The notes under the pieces were generated by a model that worked only from the letters and a program-made list of their open reading frames with translations, ran no database searches and was not told the origin of the DNA. Position numbers and translations under genes: made by a program. Of a DNA stretch of 64,000 bases, positions 10,514 through 22,008 are shown in pieces (positions within the stretch are counted from its first letter, which is position 1; each line of letters opens with the position of its first letter). The stretch is from Atriophallophorus winterbourni (taxonomy: Eukaryota; Platyhelminthes; Trematoda; Plagiorchiida; Microphallidae), in contig JACCGJ010019090.1 in assembly GCA_013407085.1 (NCBI GenBank), positions 1 to 64,000 of the forward strand, in the 5' to 3' direction.

Positions 10514-13279
10514 TCAACCAATCAGCAGGTAGGGAATTCCAAAAAAGCACACACGTACCGAATAAAGATACCTGCGGCAGTTCCGTTTGGAATGTGGTAT
10601 TTTTAACTTGCAACCATGACCACAGTTGTTGCTGGAAGTTCGTAGGTGGAATAATATGTACAGGGGGTGGGAAACAGCATCAAGTATTTTGTATGCGAGG
10701 ATGAGATCACCTCGCATTGTTCTTAGTGTGAGTGTCCTCAGCTCCAGTCGTCTGAGTCGCCTTGCAAAGGGCAAATTTTCGAGTCCAATGACCAGCTTAG
10801 AAGCTCTCTGATATATACGATCCAGAAGTATGATGTCTTTTTGGAGCCATGGTGCCCAGGCTTGTGCGGCATAGTCTAGAACCAGGTGTATATATGTATT
10901 CATCATGAGTGTGAAACACCCAGGGGAAAAACGTCCAAATATCCGCCGTAGCATGCCAAGAAGCCAAGACGCGTTTTTGTAAACGGTTTCGCATTATAGG
11001 CCATTTTTTAAACTACCGTAAATCCAGACACCCAGGTCCTTTTCTTCTTCGCTGTACTCCAGGTTTTTATCGCCGAGCTTGTATTGACAGGAAAGGCCAA
11101 TGTCACGTCCGATCTGAATCATCTCCGACTTTTGCATATTGAATGACAGTTTATTTTGGGATGACCAGTGGTACAAAGCCTTCAAATCATTTTGCAGCAA
11201 AATACAATCGTCGGCATTTCTGATTCGCCTCCATACTTTTATATCGTCAGCAAACAAAACCATCTTACTATCATTTGGTATTGGTATATCGTTCATATAG
11301 ACTGGAAACAGTATTGGTCCAAGCACTGAGCCTTGTGGAACACCGCTAGTGACATCGATGTTCTTCGATAATAGGCCGTCCACACGAACTCGGATGTGTC
11401 TGTTGCTGAGATAATCTCTGATCAATTCGTATAGTCTTCCAACAATACCGTGTTTCTTTAGCTTGTTCAAGAGTAAATTATGATCAACTCTGTCGAACGC
11501 GTTAGAAATGTCCAGGTAGCACACATGAATACAGCTCCCCGCATTTACAATCCTCGTCCAATCGTCTAAGCTTGTCAGCAAATTTGTTAGACAAGAGCGA
11601 TTTCTGCGAAATCCATGTTGGGCAACTGCCAAAAGTTGGTTCATTTCCAGATGTCGCACGATTTCTGCGGTTATTATTCGCTCAAAAACTTTTGATACCG
11701 AAGACAGCAAGGTCACCGGCCTGTAATTTTTAACATCAGAACGGCAACCACCTTTGTAAATGGGTATTATTTGTCCCAGTTTCCAGTCTTTTGACACTAC
11801 GCCAGCTTGGAGCAAATTATTAAACATGCAAGATAGAGGTTCAGATAGCTGCGCATAACAGGTTTTGAGCAGCTTTGGAGTTATCTCGTCTGGTCCTGGA
11901 GATTTCTTTACGTTTAATTTTCGTAAGTACTGCGCTACCACCATCGGAGTAATCAATACTTCACTCAAGGTCGGTCGGTCAAGTCGAACGATTGGTTCCT
12001 GATCAGGCTCCATGGATTTCGGCGCAAAAACTCCGGCATAAAAGTCTGCTAACAGGTCAGCGGTCTTATTTATGGATTCTGTGAAGCCGGACGAAGTTTT
12101 CAGGGCAAAGACTCCTGGTTTAATATTTGTTCTATCGTTTACAAGTCTATACAAGAGCTTCGGATTCTGGTGCATCTGAGTAATCAATTGCGATTGGAAC
12201 ACTTGTTTATCATCTCGAATTAAGCTGATAACTTTGTTTCTCAGTCGTGTAAATTGTGCCCAAGAATCAGCTGTGTTGGTAGCCTTGTGAAACTCCCACG
12301 CTACTGCCCTTTGTTTCATCCACTTTTTAGTCCTGCTTCGTAGTAAAAATTTATTTCGTTGAGACGTTTTCTTCAAAGCAAACATTGAATGTTCCTCCAA
12401 TATAGATTTCAGGTGCTGTAAGAGAGATCGCCAATGACTATCCGGATCGGAGTAATCCAGTTGTGCGAAACTAGTGCTTTGTAACTCGGCACACAGAGCA
12501 CGGTAGTTCACCATTCTGACGCATTTTGTCCCGTCACTATTGCGCCTAGCGCTACAAACGTACTCGAATTCTAGGACAACGTGATCGCTCCGTCCGATCG
12601 GCGGTTTATAAACGATATTCTCAACAGCTGTGGGATCTGATGTAAGTATAAGGTCCAAGGTAGACGGCTGGTCTGATCCTCTCATACGAGTAAATCCAAA
12701 AATGTGGTTATAAAGGGGTGCGTAATCCAAAGCGGCTCGAAGTTCATTTTCAAGTGTCTCTGATGGATGATCATTCCGGCTACAGAGCTGAAGAAGTTTA
12801 AATCTTTTATTATTAATATTTGAGTATTGTATCGCGTTGTTACATAACGCAAAGCATTAATCAGTTTATTGTTTAGGTCGAACGTTGCTGTTGGAGAACG
12901 ATAGATCACTCCAATAATGCATTGGTCTCCTGAAGTAAGTGTCAGAGTGCACCAAAGTGTGTATGTGATATCAAAGGTCTGGTCGTTCATAGCTCTACAG
13001 ATAAACCATTGTTTGAAGTAGAGTGCTGCTCTTCCGCCATCGCCTAAACTGTCACGCCGGAATAGAGATATGTTGGGCAATGAGAGTTCATTATTAGACA
13101 ATGAGGCATGGAACCACAACTATGTCTGGCGCCGTTTCATTACAAATCTGGGATAATTCAATTAATTTGTTCAAAAAGGCTGTTCGCGTTTGTATAGATG
13201 CACTTAATCGTATTTTTCGTGAGTAATAGCGGGGTGTAAACTGGAGTTGTTGGTCCGGTTTCTTTGGATGGTAAAACAT
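10514..13279 (-). pseudogene. CR1-III ORF2 endonuclease/reverse transcriptase
   Basis: The endonuclease N-part (13,279-12,682) has IGVIYRSPTATFD and a decayed catalytic stretch (IIKDLNFF in place of MGDFN). A 578-codon open frame (12,730-10,994) then covers the end of the endonuclease (STLDLILTS, GRSDHVVLEFEY), the linker (LRSRTKKWMKQRA) and the whole RT. RT motifs are KKSPGPDEITPKLLKTC, YKGGCRSDVKNYRPVTLLSS, QHGFRRNRSCLTNLL, CYLDISNAFDRVDH, SGVPQGSVLGPILF and VLFADDIKVW. The thumb continues in another frame at 10,954-10,514 with APWLQKDIILLDRIY. Palm aspartates are intact. Three frame breaks (about 13,100, 12,700 and 10,970) separate the parts, so this is a recent pseudogene. Confidence 0.9.
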
Positions 13280-13365
13280 GTGTGCATCTTATTCGTCGCC
13301 GACGGCTTGAATCGATAATAAGTTTTCGGCGTGAATTGCTCAGTCCGACTCGATTTGAGCCGAAC

Positions 13366-14450
13366 CTACGACGTTTTTGATGAATTGATTTCTCCCATTT
13401 GGATGGAAACGCTGTTATCCGCTATCTCCAAACGGGAAAGTGTTTGACTTGGTTTGGGTGGGCTAAGTGTAACATCCTTAGGTAGTGTTCGTTTCCTTTT
13501 TGTCCATTCCGACCTTACTATTTCGGCCATAGCGCTGGTCAAAAACGTAATCTTCAGAGGTTTCGGTCCATCCCCTTTATATTTTGGCGAAAAAGTAACT
13601 CGAAAAGTGTCCAAAAAAACGGCATTAGAAATATCGAGAGAACACGCAATGTAGCGCCATTGTTTGACGTCGTGGTCTACGGTTTCCTGATTCGATGCTC
13701 TAGAAGTATTTTCTGTTACACCAAGTAGAACTATAATTAGCGATACCGTTTGTTCCTGGCATTCAGGCTACCCTTCCTTTCCCACCATGGTACATCGGGA
13801 TATATGCGGCAGTTTAAGTCGGAATCTGTCTTCAGTAGGCACGCATTCAGCAATACGTTCTCGATATTAGCCTCGCATTTTAGTTTTACCTTGAGCAATC
13901 GAGGTTGACCAATAGGAGCTGAGTTTGAATGGTGAGTTAGACGAGTCACTCTTTCTGCGATTACATGTTTAATTTGCATTGGGTGGCAAAGTTCAGACCA
14001 TTTCTCGACATCTTATTTCTGTTTGCAATCAAACCGGCTTTCTTGGGACTCCCTTACGTTCGTACATATCACGCTCAGCACGTATGAGGAGTTCTTTTTG
14101 CGTAAGGAAAGTCAGAGTTTTTCGAATTTAAAGCATTTGGTGCTCGTGAGTCGGGTACAGCAGTTTTGTAGTGTACAGTTGGGGTCGACCGTAACATCAT
14201 ATCTCTGTAAGAATTTCCTACTTCTGTGGTCGTTTTAGCTGATTCCAAAACGGGACTAACCCTGCTTTTTGCTTTTTTGGATCTGCAACGAACACAGACA
14301 TAGCATGCACCTGGAACCTTTAACATTTTTAATAATGCTATCGAATCAGGGGCTAAAGCACGGTCACATTTACCATGGAATTTTACCCATACACAGAAAC
14401 AGTTATTACTTTCCGCGCCATGGGATTCACCGGTTTTTCGCATGCTGGCG
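13366..14450 (-). pseudogene. CR1-III ORF1 zinc-finger/RRM-like protein (broken)
   Basis: The 5' piece (14,450-14,075) encodes a PHD-like finger: NNCFCVWVKFHGKC, then ACYVCVRC. The next piece (13,979-13,737) has GQPRLLKVKLKCEANIEN and the last (13,614-13,366) has GPKPLKITFLTSAMAEIV, both resembling the RRM-like units of CR1-I ORF1. Frames differ between the three pieces. The N-terminus before the finger is missing, so the element is slightly 5'-truncated at 14,450. Confidence 0.7.
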
Positions 14451-14613
14451 GCATCCGTTATTCTTACTTTCCGGGGGCACGAAGTATATATTAGCTGACC
14501 AATCAGAATCCGTTCAAGGGGCACGAATCAGAATGCGTTTATTTTGAGGCCAATCATGGCATCTGGCCTCCTTTAAAAAGCGCTGCATAGCCTACACGCA
14601 GCATATTTTGACA

Positions 14614-16383
14614 ATGTCGCTAGTTCAGGTTTTTGCAGAAATTTTCGGAACCGTTGCCGACCCCATACAATTTGAATCCCTAGTTGAAGCAGCAGGTGCT
14701 ATTTCCAGGTTCCAAAGCTCCACTGGTTCATCGTATTACATTCGGAGCACAGCACCAAATGGCAGGTTTTTGTTAGCTTAACTTTGATAATTTGCAGATC
14801 CTGGACTTACGAATGCGTAAAAGCTGGACGACACCAGCCATCTTCCCGAGGAATTCGTCGAACGCGATCCCGTAAAATCGGATGTGGTCAAGAATACTCA
14901 TCTCGAGGTTGCCTAGTGAAATGCTTGGTGTCTCTCGAGTTTTCTTGGAGCACAACCATCCCATTAATTTATTAATGGCTAAATAAGAACCGACTCATAG
15001 GCGCCTCTCACTGGACGAGATGTCAACGATAACCCCTTGGTTGTTGAACAATACTCCATCGTTCAACATATGCAATTATATTCGAACGCAGATGGGGAAT
15101 ACGTCACGCCGTGTGACGTAAGAAACATGCGATGGAAGCTGCTGGCGAGTCACAAAACCACACGTTTTTTATACGACTTGAGCTCCCAGCTCAATACATC
15201 CGGCCGTTGTTCTATGGAAACTGATGCTGAGAGCAATCTCACTCACTTCATATTTATGACGAATGAACAGAAAACCCTTTGCCCCGGTTTCCTCCCATTT
15301 CATGGGCATTGCACTCACTTCACGAGTTCCGTGAAAAGTAACCACTTATTCGTCAGTTGTTGTGGTCGATGGGCGGTAAGGTATTCCTGTTTGGCTTCGG
15401 ATGTTGCCGGACGGAGACCAAGCGTCCATATCTTTGTTCCTACGCAGTTTGTGGAATTCGCTAACCTGTTAGCATTCTGTCGGTCATGATGGATGACGCG
15501 CCTGCCACTCAGGCTGCAGTGGAGCTGAAATGCCAGCGCCAACACGTTTTCTGTGTTTGTGTGCACATTAACGGATGTTATCAAAGAGTATGTCATCTTA
15601 ATTCCTACATGTTTACAGCAACCTGGGTCCTTGTTTATGAAGTGGTTCTACGTAGCCATGAGCACGCGCACCATGTGGAGATATGTCCCTATCTTTGAAG
15701 GCCTGAATAGGGTTCACGAAACCCTATACCAACAGTACGTGAGGTCAAGACTGATCCAACGAGCCTCAATGTGGACAACAATCAGATCGCCTCGAGTTCC
15801 CACTTTTCGCCGAAGGGACAATAACTTCGTTGAAGCCACCCATCGGTCAATAAAGAGGCACAATTTGAGTGGGAACATTTGTCTCTGGCAAGCTGTCGAA
15901 AGAACGAAGGACGTCTTCCAACACATCCTTCAGAATCGTCAGGCTCGTTTGTCTATACAGTCGTGGGCCTCGCGAAATTCCTCAGCACCCTGAGCTTGAT
16001 GGAATGTGCACCCTGCTAGTACCCAAAGCCGTGGAATTGCTGACCGACCACCTACGGCAAAACCGTCTGATGACTTGCGTCAACATACAAGAATTATGCG
16101 CGGTGACTGAAGGTTCCAAGACATACAAGGTATCTACAGTCACCTGGCAGTGTGATTGTCCATTTTTCACCGATTATCGTCTGCCTTGTCGGCATGCTTT
16201 GTATGTCAGAAACGTACGAGTTATTTCCACGGGTTAGTGAAATTCATTCGCTTAACCAATTGGCTTTCAGATGATTATCCCATTTTCAATCGTTGGCAAA
16301 GATGTTACAACGAAATGCTGCCAATAACTTCAGGTTATGTTGACCAGGCAATGACATCTTACGCCCATCAATCCGGTATATAA
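14614..16383 (+). pseudogene. MULE transposase copy A
   Basis: This is a cut-and-paste transposase of the Mutator-like superfamily. Exon 1 is 14,614-14,765, followed by a 32-bp intron (14,766-14,797). The exon 2 start encodes WTYECVKAGRHQ and SRKIGC, a FAR1/WRKY-GCM1-like zinc-binding start. The second intron is about 15,588-15,618 and the third 16,233-16,270. The SWIM finger CDCPFFTDYRLPCRHA and the last exon ending HQSGI are intact. The catalytic part (about 15,285-15,720) is full of single-base indels compared with copy B, and one A is missing in the run near 15,091-15,095. It cannot make protein as written. The indel cluster may be sequencing error rather than decay. Confidence 0.8.
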
Positions 16384-16751
16384 GTGTTCTGGAAACGAAT
16401 AATGCAATAAAAATTCGTCTAATTTCGTTTTAAAGTCATGTAAGTTAGTGGTTTGCAAGGCCAAATCAACACCATCAGCCTCGGCGACGCGTCTAAATGG
16501 AATGGAATTCAGTATACACGGGCTTTCGTCCCCGCAGTTTCGAAATGTAAAATGCTGCAGCTTGAAGAAATCACACGATCAGAATCGTGAGGTTCGCTTC
16601 CAAAAACCGAGAGTTTATGACGAACAATGCGTATGCGAATGTCCAACTAAAACAGGACACGGACTGTTTACTGTTGGCGTGAGCAACGGTTGAAGTAAAC
16701 TGTTCCAACTAAAAAAGACACGGAAAGAATAAAAAAACCTGCTTACATTCA

Positions 16752-17310
16752 TGCACGACTACACTACACAACACATGTTAGTGTATTCATTGTTTTCTCA
16801 ACCAAGCATAACACAGAACGTCTGAAATGACCCTCACGGGTCGACACATTTAGAAACATTTCATGCTTTCAGATGAGGAAGGTGTGGACAGGGGGAATAA
16901 AATGTGCCGTTTATTTTAAGCTGATTAGTAGGTGAAGGTGCACGCCATTTTGAATTCGTCTGGCTGTAACAAATGTGAAACGAAACGAATATGACTGCAC
17001 ATTCGGGTACAATTGTACAGTACAAACATTCACGATCTACACTACACACACATGTTAGTGTATTCATTGTTTTCACAACCAAGATAACACAGAACGTCTG
17101 AAATGGACCCCTCACGGTCGACACATTTTAGAAACATTTCATGCTTTCAGATGAGAAGGTGTGACAGTTGGGAATAAAATGTCCCGTTTTATTTTTAAGC
17201 TGATTAGGTTTGTGGAGTGCACGCCATTTGAATTCGTCTGGCTGTAACAACGTGCAAACGAAACAAAATATGACTGCGCATTCGGTACAATTGTTACAGT
17301 ACAAACAGTA
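16752..17310 (+). repeat. Internal tandem repeat of ~277 bp, unit A only
   Basis: The segment from 'gcacgactacactacacaacacatgttag' (about 16,752-17,027) recurs at about 17,028-17,310 as 'cacgatctacactacacacacatgttag'. Both include 'gaacgtctgaaatg', 'catttcatgctttcagatgag' and 'gaattcgtctggctgtaac'. Unit B has it once (22,494-22,775). The first copy differs from the other two mainly by single-base insertions and deletions. It lies in the MULE 3' region; I see no coding function. Confidence 0.8.
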
Positions 17311-17439
17311 CATTTATTCTCTTATGAAACTCATTACCGTCGGGTGTTGTGCATTTACCTATTGAAAGGATTTTCATCAGCATGGCTAAGTTAATCCAGT
17401 TAGCATGTAATGCAACCGTTTCTATTTATATACTCTCGC

Positions 17440-19150
17440 TCAATTTTATGCAAATGTTTTAAGCCCGATAACGGTTAGGGCGAATGAGACTTTACTGACA
17501 TCGATTGTATCTCAACAACTGAATGATATTGAAATTAATTCAGCGATTATACGAAGACACTTGTGTCGACTGAACCCTAGGAAATCTCCTGGAGCCGATG
17601 GAATAACACCAGCACTACTAAAATCCTGTGACACGCAGCTGTGTGAACCACTATGCCAATTGTTCCAACATTCCCTAACCGAAGGAGTGGTGCCAACAGA
17701 GTGGAAGATAGGGGTAATTTCACCAATTTATAAGGGTGGTAGCCGTTCAGATCCCGCGCATAGTTACGGAAAATATAGTTCATCACTTGGAATCACGAAT
17801 TATACTATCTGTCGCCCAGCATGGGTTTCGTAAAGCTCGCTCATGCTTGACAAACTTGCTGACGGTATTAAACGATTGGACCCAAGCGGTTGACGCAGGA
17901 GACAGTGTGCACGCGTGCTATCTGGATATGTCGTAAGCTTTCGACAGAGTTGATCACTTCCTGTTGCTACGGAAGCTGAAACAGATTGGTATTGACGGGC
18001 AGCTACTCGTGTGGTTCGAAAGCTACCTCATTGGGCGCAAGGCAACCGTTCGGATTAACGTGGTACAATCACGAGTCATTAATACCTCCAGTGGTGTACC
18101 GCAAGGTTCCGTTCTCGGTCCAGTGCTTTTCTTAGTTTACATCAATGATTTACCTGAGACGCTCTCATGCAAGTTAGTTCTTTTTGCGGATGATGTTAAA
18201 CTTTGGATGCGAATAAAATCAACTGCAGACTGCGTAAAACTGCAAAGCGATTTAGATGCACTACACGAATGGTCAGTTAGAAATAAACTGCCGTTCAATT
18301 TTCAAAAATGCAAGTTACTGCAAATCGGTAAGCCCTGTCAGTACGAATATCACTTTGGGCAGACGATTTTGAGCTGGACCGAATCGGAGAAGGATCTTGG
18401 AGTCTGGATATGTGGCAGCCTAAAGAACAGCGTGCATTGTGAGGTCATTTACAAGCGTGCTTCAAAGCTTCTAGGTATGCTTCGACGGATCTTCAGAACC
18501 TTTACGACTGTAACGTTGCCAAGAATCATGAAGACCTACTTAATTCCCACAATGGAACACGCATCGCAAGCATGGACTCCGCGGATGAAAAAAGATATAT
18601 TCTTGCTTGACAGGATATATCATCGTGCAACTAAACTCGTGCGTGGTTTTCGAGACCTTACATACGAGGAAAGGTTGAAAAAGCTAAAGCTCCCCACTCC
18701 CCTTCAACCTAGACTTCGAAGTGACGTTATCATTAGTTACAAGATATTGAATACTCCAGATCATCCACTTAAACATTTGTTCAAATACCGTGAATACGGA
18801 ATTACACGTAGCCACTCAGCGGCACTACAAATTCCCCATTCCCGTACTAATTGTCGCCGATATTTCTATTCCGTACGTGTCTGTTTCCTGTGGAATGCCC
18901 TTCCCGGAGCAATTATCACCTCTCCCTGTATCAAAACATTCACTCGAACCTTGGACAATTATTTGTTACATAACGATTTGACGATGCCCATGTATTGACT
19001 CAGGGTAAGCATATTACTTGACATCGTGACATCGTATAATTGATTTTTTATAACTCTTATTGAACGCATATTTACTAGGATATGGTAATTGTGAAGCTAT
19101 GTGCTTTTTGTGACCATAAATTCTTGAATCGTGAATCTTGAATATGTTCT
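17440..19150 (+). pseudogene. CR1-V copy A, 5'-truncated reverse transcriptase
   Basis: This is a plus-strand CR1 of the same subfamily as CR1-IV at 27.6-30.5 kb. It starts within the linker before RT. Visible are LNPRKSPGADGITPALLKSC and YKGGSRSDPA, then a deletion that removes the usual NYRPVTL box and shifts frame. RIVTENIVHHLES, QHGFRKARSCLTNLL, SGVPQGSVLGPVLF, LFADDVKLW and a complete thumb in one 344-codon frame (17,964-18,998) follow. The 3' end carries 'ttgaatcgtgaatcttgaat'. A TAA stop (TAAGCT) interrupts the YLDMSKAFDR motif in this copy; copy B has AAAGCT. Confidence 0.85.
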
Positions 19151-19364
19151 AAGCTCTGGAAAAGAAGCTTGGTTGTTTACTATCTCTTCAGGTCATATAG
19201 AAAAATTGCTATCTATGCGATAGCTTGTTTGTTTCACATTGGGAATCTACTGTATGCCTGTCAATCTCATATCTTTAACGTGTTTTTTTAAAAAAATTTC
19301 ATTTATTCATGAAACGAGGAAAACCTTCCCGCCTGATAACACTCAAATTTTACTCGATTGTCGT

Positions 19365-19749
19365 GTGTTTCAATGGTTTCGTCAAAGGTGAACTCTCGAG
19401 CACATTTTGGAAGAATATAGTTTGTGTAGCGTTCGTGTTCAACAGGACCAAGCTTTTTAAACAATAGGCGAACAATCCATGCATCACCTTCACTCGCTAG
19501 TTCAACTCGGAAAATGTCTTCGTATTTCTGGCACCAAGCATTGAATATTGTTCCCGATACTGCATCAAAATGGAACTCTGTGATGGATGCTGCGATTGAG
19601 TCGACTGATTGTTGCTGTATCTGTTCTTCGGGTTCATCTTTGATTTTCAGCTTCTGCGAAAAACGTTCCATGAGCTGCTTCTGTGATTTTTCGAACTGCA
19701 CTTGCTGTTGCTGAAGTAATGCTTACATTTGCTCAAAGCTGATAGCCAT
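19365..19749 (-). pseudogene. Ty3/Gypsy gag fragment, copy A
   Basis: This is the N-terminal part of a Gypsy gag-like protein of the type common in helminth genomes (a DUF7083-like region). On the minus strand it starts MAISFEQM, hits TAA at codon 9, then continues ALLQQQQVQFEKSQKQLMERF, FHFDAVSGTIFNAWCQKYEDIF, SEGDAWIVRLLFKKLGPVEHERY and REFTFDETIET before the homology ends. Everything downstream in the retrotransposon (nucleocapsid, protease, RT) is gone. The same TAA occurs in copy B. Confidence 0.75.
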
Positions 19750-20175
19750 ATTCCCGTCGCCAAGTCTGTTGTGTTTTTGGAGCGAGTTCCGGCTGACCCA
19801 ACACTCACGAAAGTGGGAGAAGACGACTGACATAACGCTTCGTTTTATTTACAGCTCAATTTTATATATGTGTACAATTAACCAACTAGATGAACGAAAG
19901 TGAAGCCAAGCTACTATATTGATTCAAATCGGCGAGCTATGTTCAATTGATTAAAATCGATCAATACTTCCAAAGCAGTGTGAGTTTTGACGTTCCTAGA
20001 TTAAACGACCTTGACAGCAAATTCTGATCATAACAATAAACTGATCGATGGGTTACGCAATGTGACATGTCAACGTGCGACTCAGTTATTGATAATGGTG
20101 GATTCCGACCTTCATCAGCTTTACATTCGAGACAATCATCCGTCATAAAATGTCTACAATCACCTTCGTACCAGG
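19750..20175 (-). repeat. Putative Gypsy 5' LTR and leader, copy A
   Basis: Upstream of the gag ATG on the minus strand is a TTGGCGAC primer-binding-site-like leader (about 19,755-19,765), preceded by about 410 bp that would start TGGTACG at 20,175 and end near ACAACAGAC. The outer end coincides exactly with the edge of the duplicated unit, and the flanking sequence differs in unit B. No second LTR is present nearby. LTR status is inferred from position. Confidence 0.5.
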
Positions 20176-20490
20176 CATCCGTTATTCTTACTTTCCACGG
20201 GCACGAAGTATATATTAGCTGACCAATCAGAATCCGTTCAAGGGGCACGAATCAGAATGCGTTTATTTTTAAGCCAATCATGGCATCTGGCCGTCCTTTA
20301 AAAAGCGCTGCATAGCCTACACGCAGCATATTTTGACGATGTCGCTAGTTCAGGTTTTTGCAGAAATTTTCGGAACCGTTGCCGACCCCATACAATTTGA
20401 ATCCCTAGTTGAAGCAGCAGGTGCTATTTCCAGGTTTCAAAGCTCCACTGATTCATCGTATTACATTCGGAGCACAGCACCAAATGGCAG

Positions 20491-20522
20491 GTTTGTGTTA
20501 GCTTAACTTTGATAATTTGCAG
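20491..20522 (+). other. MULE micro-intron 1 (32 bp)
   Basis: The sequence gtttgtgtta...tttgcag has GT-AG ends, contains an in-frame stop when unspliced, and splicing joins AAT GGC AG to A TCC, restoring the reading frame into the zinc-binding start. It is conserved in copy A and in the fragment at 53.6 kb. Confidence 0.8.
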
Positions 20523-21320
20523 ATCCCGGACTTACGAATGCGTAAAAGCTGGACGACACCAGCCATCTTCCCGAGGAATTCGTCGAACGCAATCCCGTAA
20601 AATCGGATGTGGGTCAAGAATACTCATCTCGAGGTTGCCTAGTGAAAGGTTTGGTGTCTCTCGAGTTTCCTTGGAGCACAACCATCCCATTAATTTATTA
20701 ATGGCTAAATACGAACCGACTCATAGGCGCCTCTCACTGGACGAGATGTCAACGATAACCCCTTGGTTGTTGAACAATACTCCATCGTTCAACATATGCA
20801 ATTATATTCAACGCAGATGGGGAAATACGTCACGCCGTGTGACGTAAGAAACATGCGATGGAAGCTGCTGGCGAGTCACAAAACCACAAGTTTTTTATAC
20901 GACTTGAGCTCCCAGCTCAATACATCCGGCCGTTGTTCTATGGAAACTGATGCTGAGAGCAATCTCACTCATTTCATATTTATGACGAATGAACAGAAAA
21001 CCCTTTGCCGCCGGTTTCCTCATTTCATTGGCATTGACTCAAATTTCAAGAGTTGCCGTGAAAAGTACCAATTATTCGTCATTGTTGTGGTAGATGGCTG
21101 CGGTAAGGGTATTCCTGTTTGCTTCGGATGGTTGCGGACGGAGACCACAGCGTCCATATCTTTGTTCCTACACAAGTTTTTGGAATTCGCTAACCCTGTT
21201 AGCATTCTGTCGGTCATGATGGATGACAGCGCTGCCACTCAGGCTGCAGTGAGAGCTGAAATGCCAGCAGCACACGTGTTTCTGTGTCGTGTGCACATTA
21301 TACGGAATGTTACCAAAAGA

Positions 21321-21354
21321 GTATGTTCATCTTAATTACTTAACATGTTTACAG
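21321..21354 (+). other. MULE micro-intron 2 (34 bp)
   Basis: The intron gtatgttc...tttacag lies between NVTKR and QPGALFMKWF. It contains in-frame stops and has a canonical donor and acceptor. Confidence 0.8.
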
Positions 21355-21970
21355 CAACCTGGTGCCTTGTTTATGAAGTGGTTCTACGTAGCCATGAGCA
21401 CGCGCAACAGGTGGAGATATATTCTATATTTGAATGCCATGAATAGGGTTAACGAAACCCTATACCAACAGTACGTGAGGCCAAGACTGATTCACCGAGC
21501 CTCAATGTGGACAACAATCAGATCGCCTCGAGTTCCCACTTTTGGCCGAAGGGACAATAACTTCGTTGAAGCCACCCATCGGTCAATAAAGAGGCACAAT
21601 TTGAGTGGGAACATTTGTCTCTGGCAAGCTGTCGAAAGAACGAAGGACGTCTTCCAACACATCCTTCAGAATCGTCAGGCTCTGTTTGTCTCTACCAGTC
21701 GTGGGCCTCGCGAAATTCCTCAGCACCCTGAGCTTGATGGAATGTGCACCCTGCTAGTACCCAAAGCCGTGGAATTGCTGACCGACCACCTGCGGCAAAA
21801 CCGTCTGATGACTTGCGTCAACATACAAGAATTATGCGCGGTGACTGAAGGTTCCAAGACATACAAGGTATCTACAGTCACCTGGCAGTGTGATTGTCCA
21901 TTTTTCACCGATTATCGTCTGCCTTGTCGGCATGCTTTGTATGTCAGAAACGTACGAGTTATTCCCATGG

Positions 21971-22008
21971 GTTAGTGAAATTCATTCGCTTAACCAATTG
22001 GCTTTCAG
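21971..22008 (+). other. MULE micro-intron 3 (38 bp)
   Basis: The intron gttagtga...ctttcag starts with a donor that completes an Asp codon across the junction (G|AT), giving RVIPMDDYPIFNRWQ. Without splicing the ORF stops at TAG after VIPMG. Confidence 0.8.

Larger units (their letters stand above)
10308..14450 (-). mobile_element. CR1-like LINE CR1-III, near full length
   Basis: This is the best-preserved CR1 of the left half. It runs on the minus strand from a 5' end near 14,450 (touching the MULE terminus of duplication unit A) to a 3' end at 10,308. That end carries the short repeats 'agattcaagattcgagattt', which in the element's sense are ATCTTGAAT-type repeats also found at the 3' ends of the CR1 copies near 19,140, 24,610 and 27,590. 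ORF1 is at 14,450-13,366 and ORF2 at 13,279-10,514. A few frameshifts inactivate it. Confidence 0.85.
14452..20175 (+). repeat. Duplication unit A (MULE + CR1 + Gypsy block)
   Basis: This block is repeated head-to-tail as unit B (20,176-25,645). Both begin 'ggcatccgttattcttactttcc' and end 'caccttcgtacca'. Inside each are a MULE gene, a 5'-truncated CR1 with an identical internal deletion and a Gypsy LTR plus gag fragment. Most of the two copies are almost identical, but unit A has two stretches dense in small indels and an extra internal repeat of about 277 bp. Confidence 0.9.

Noticed and set aside
19723..19749. In-frame TAA at gag codon 9 as possible programmed readthrough
   Set aside because: Both copies derive from one duplication and the rest of the element is missing, so a shared dead lesion is simpler.
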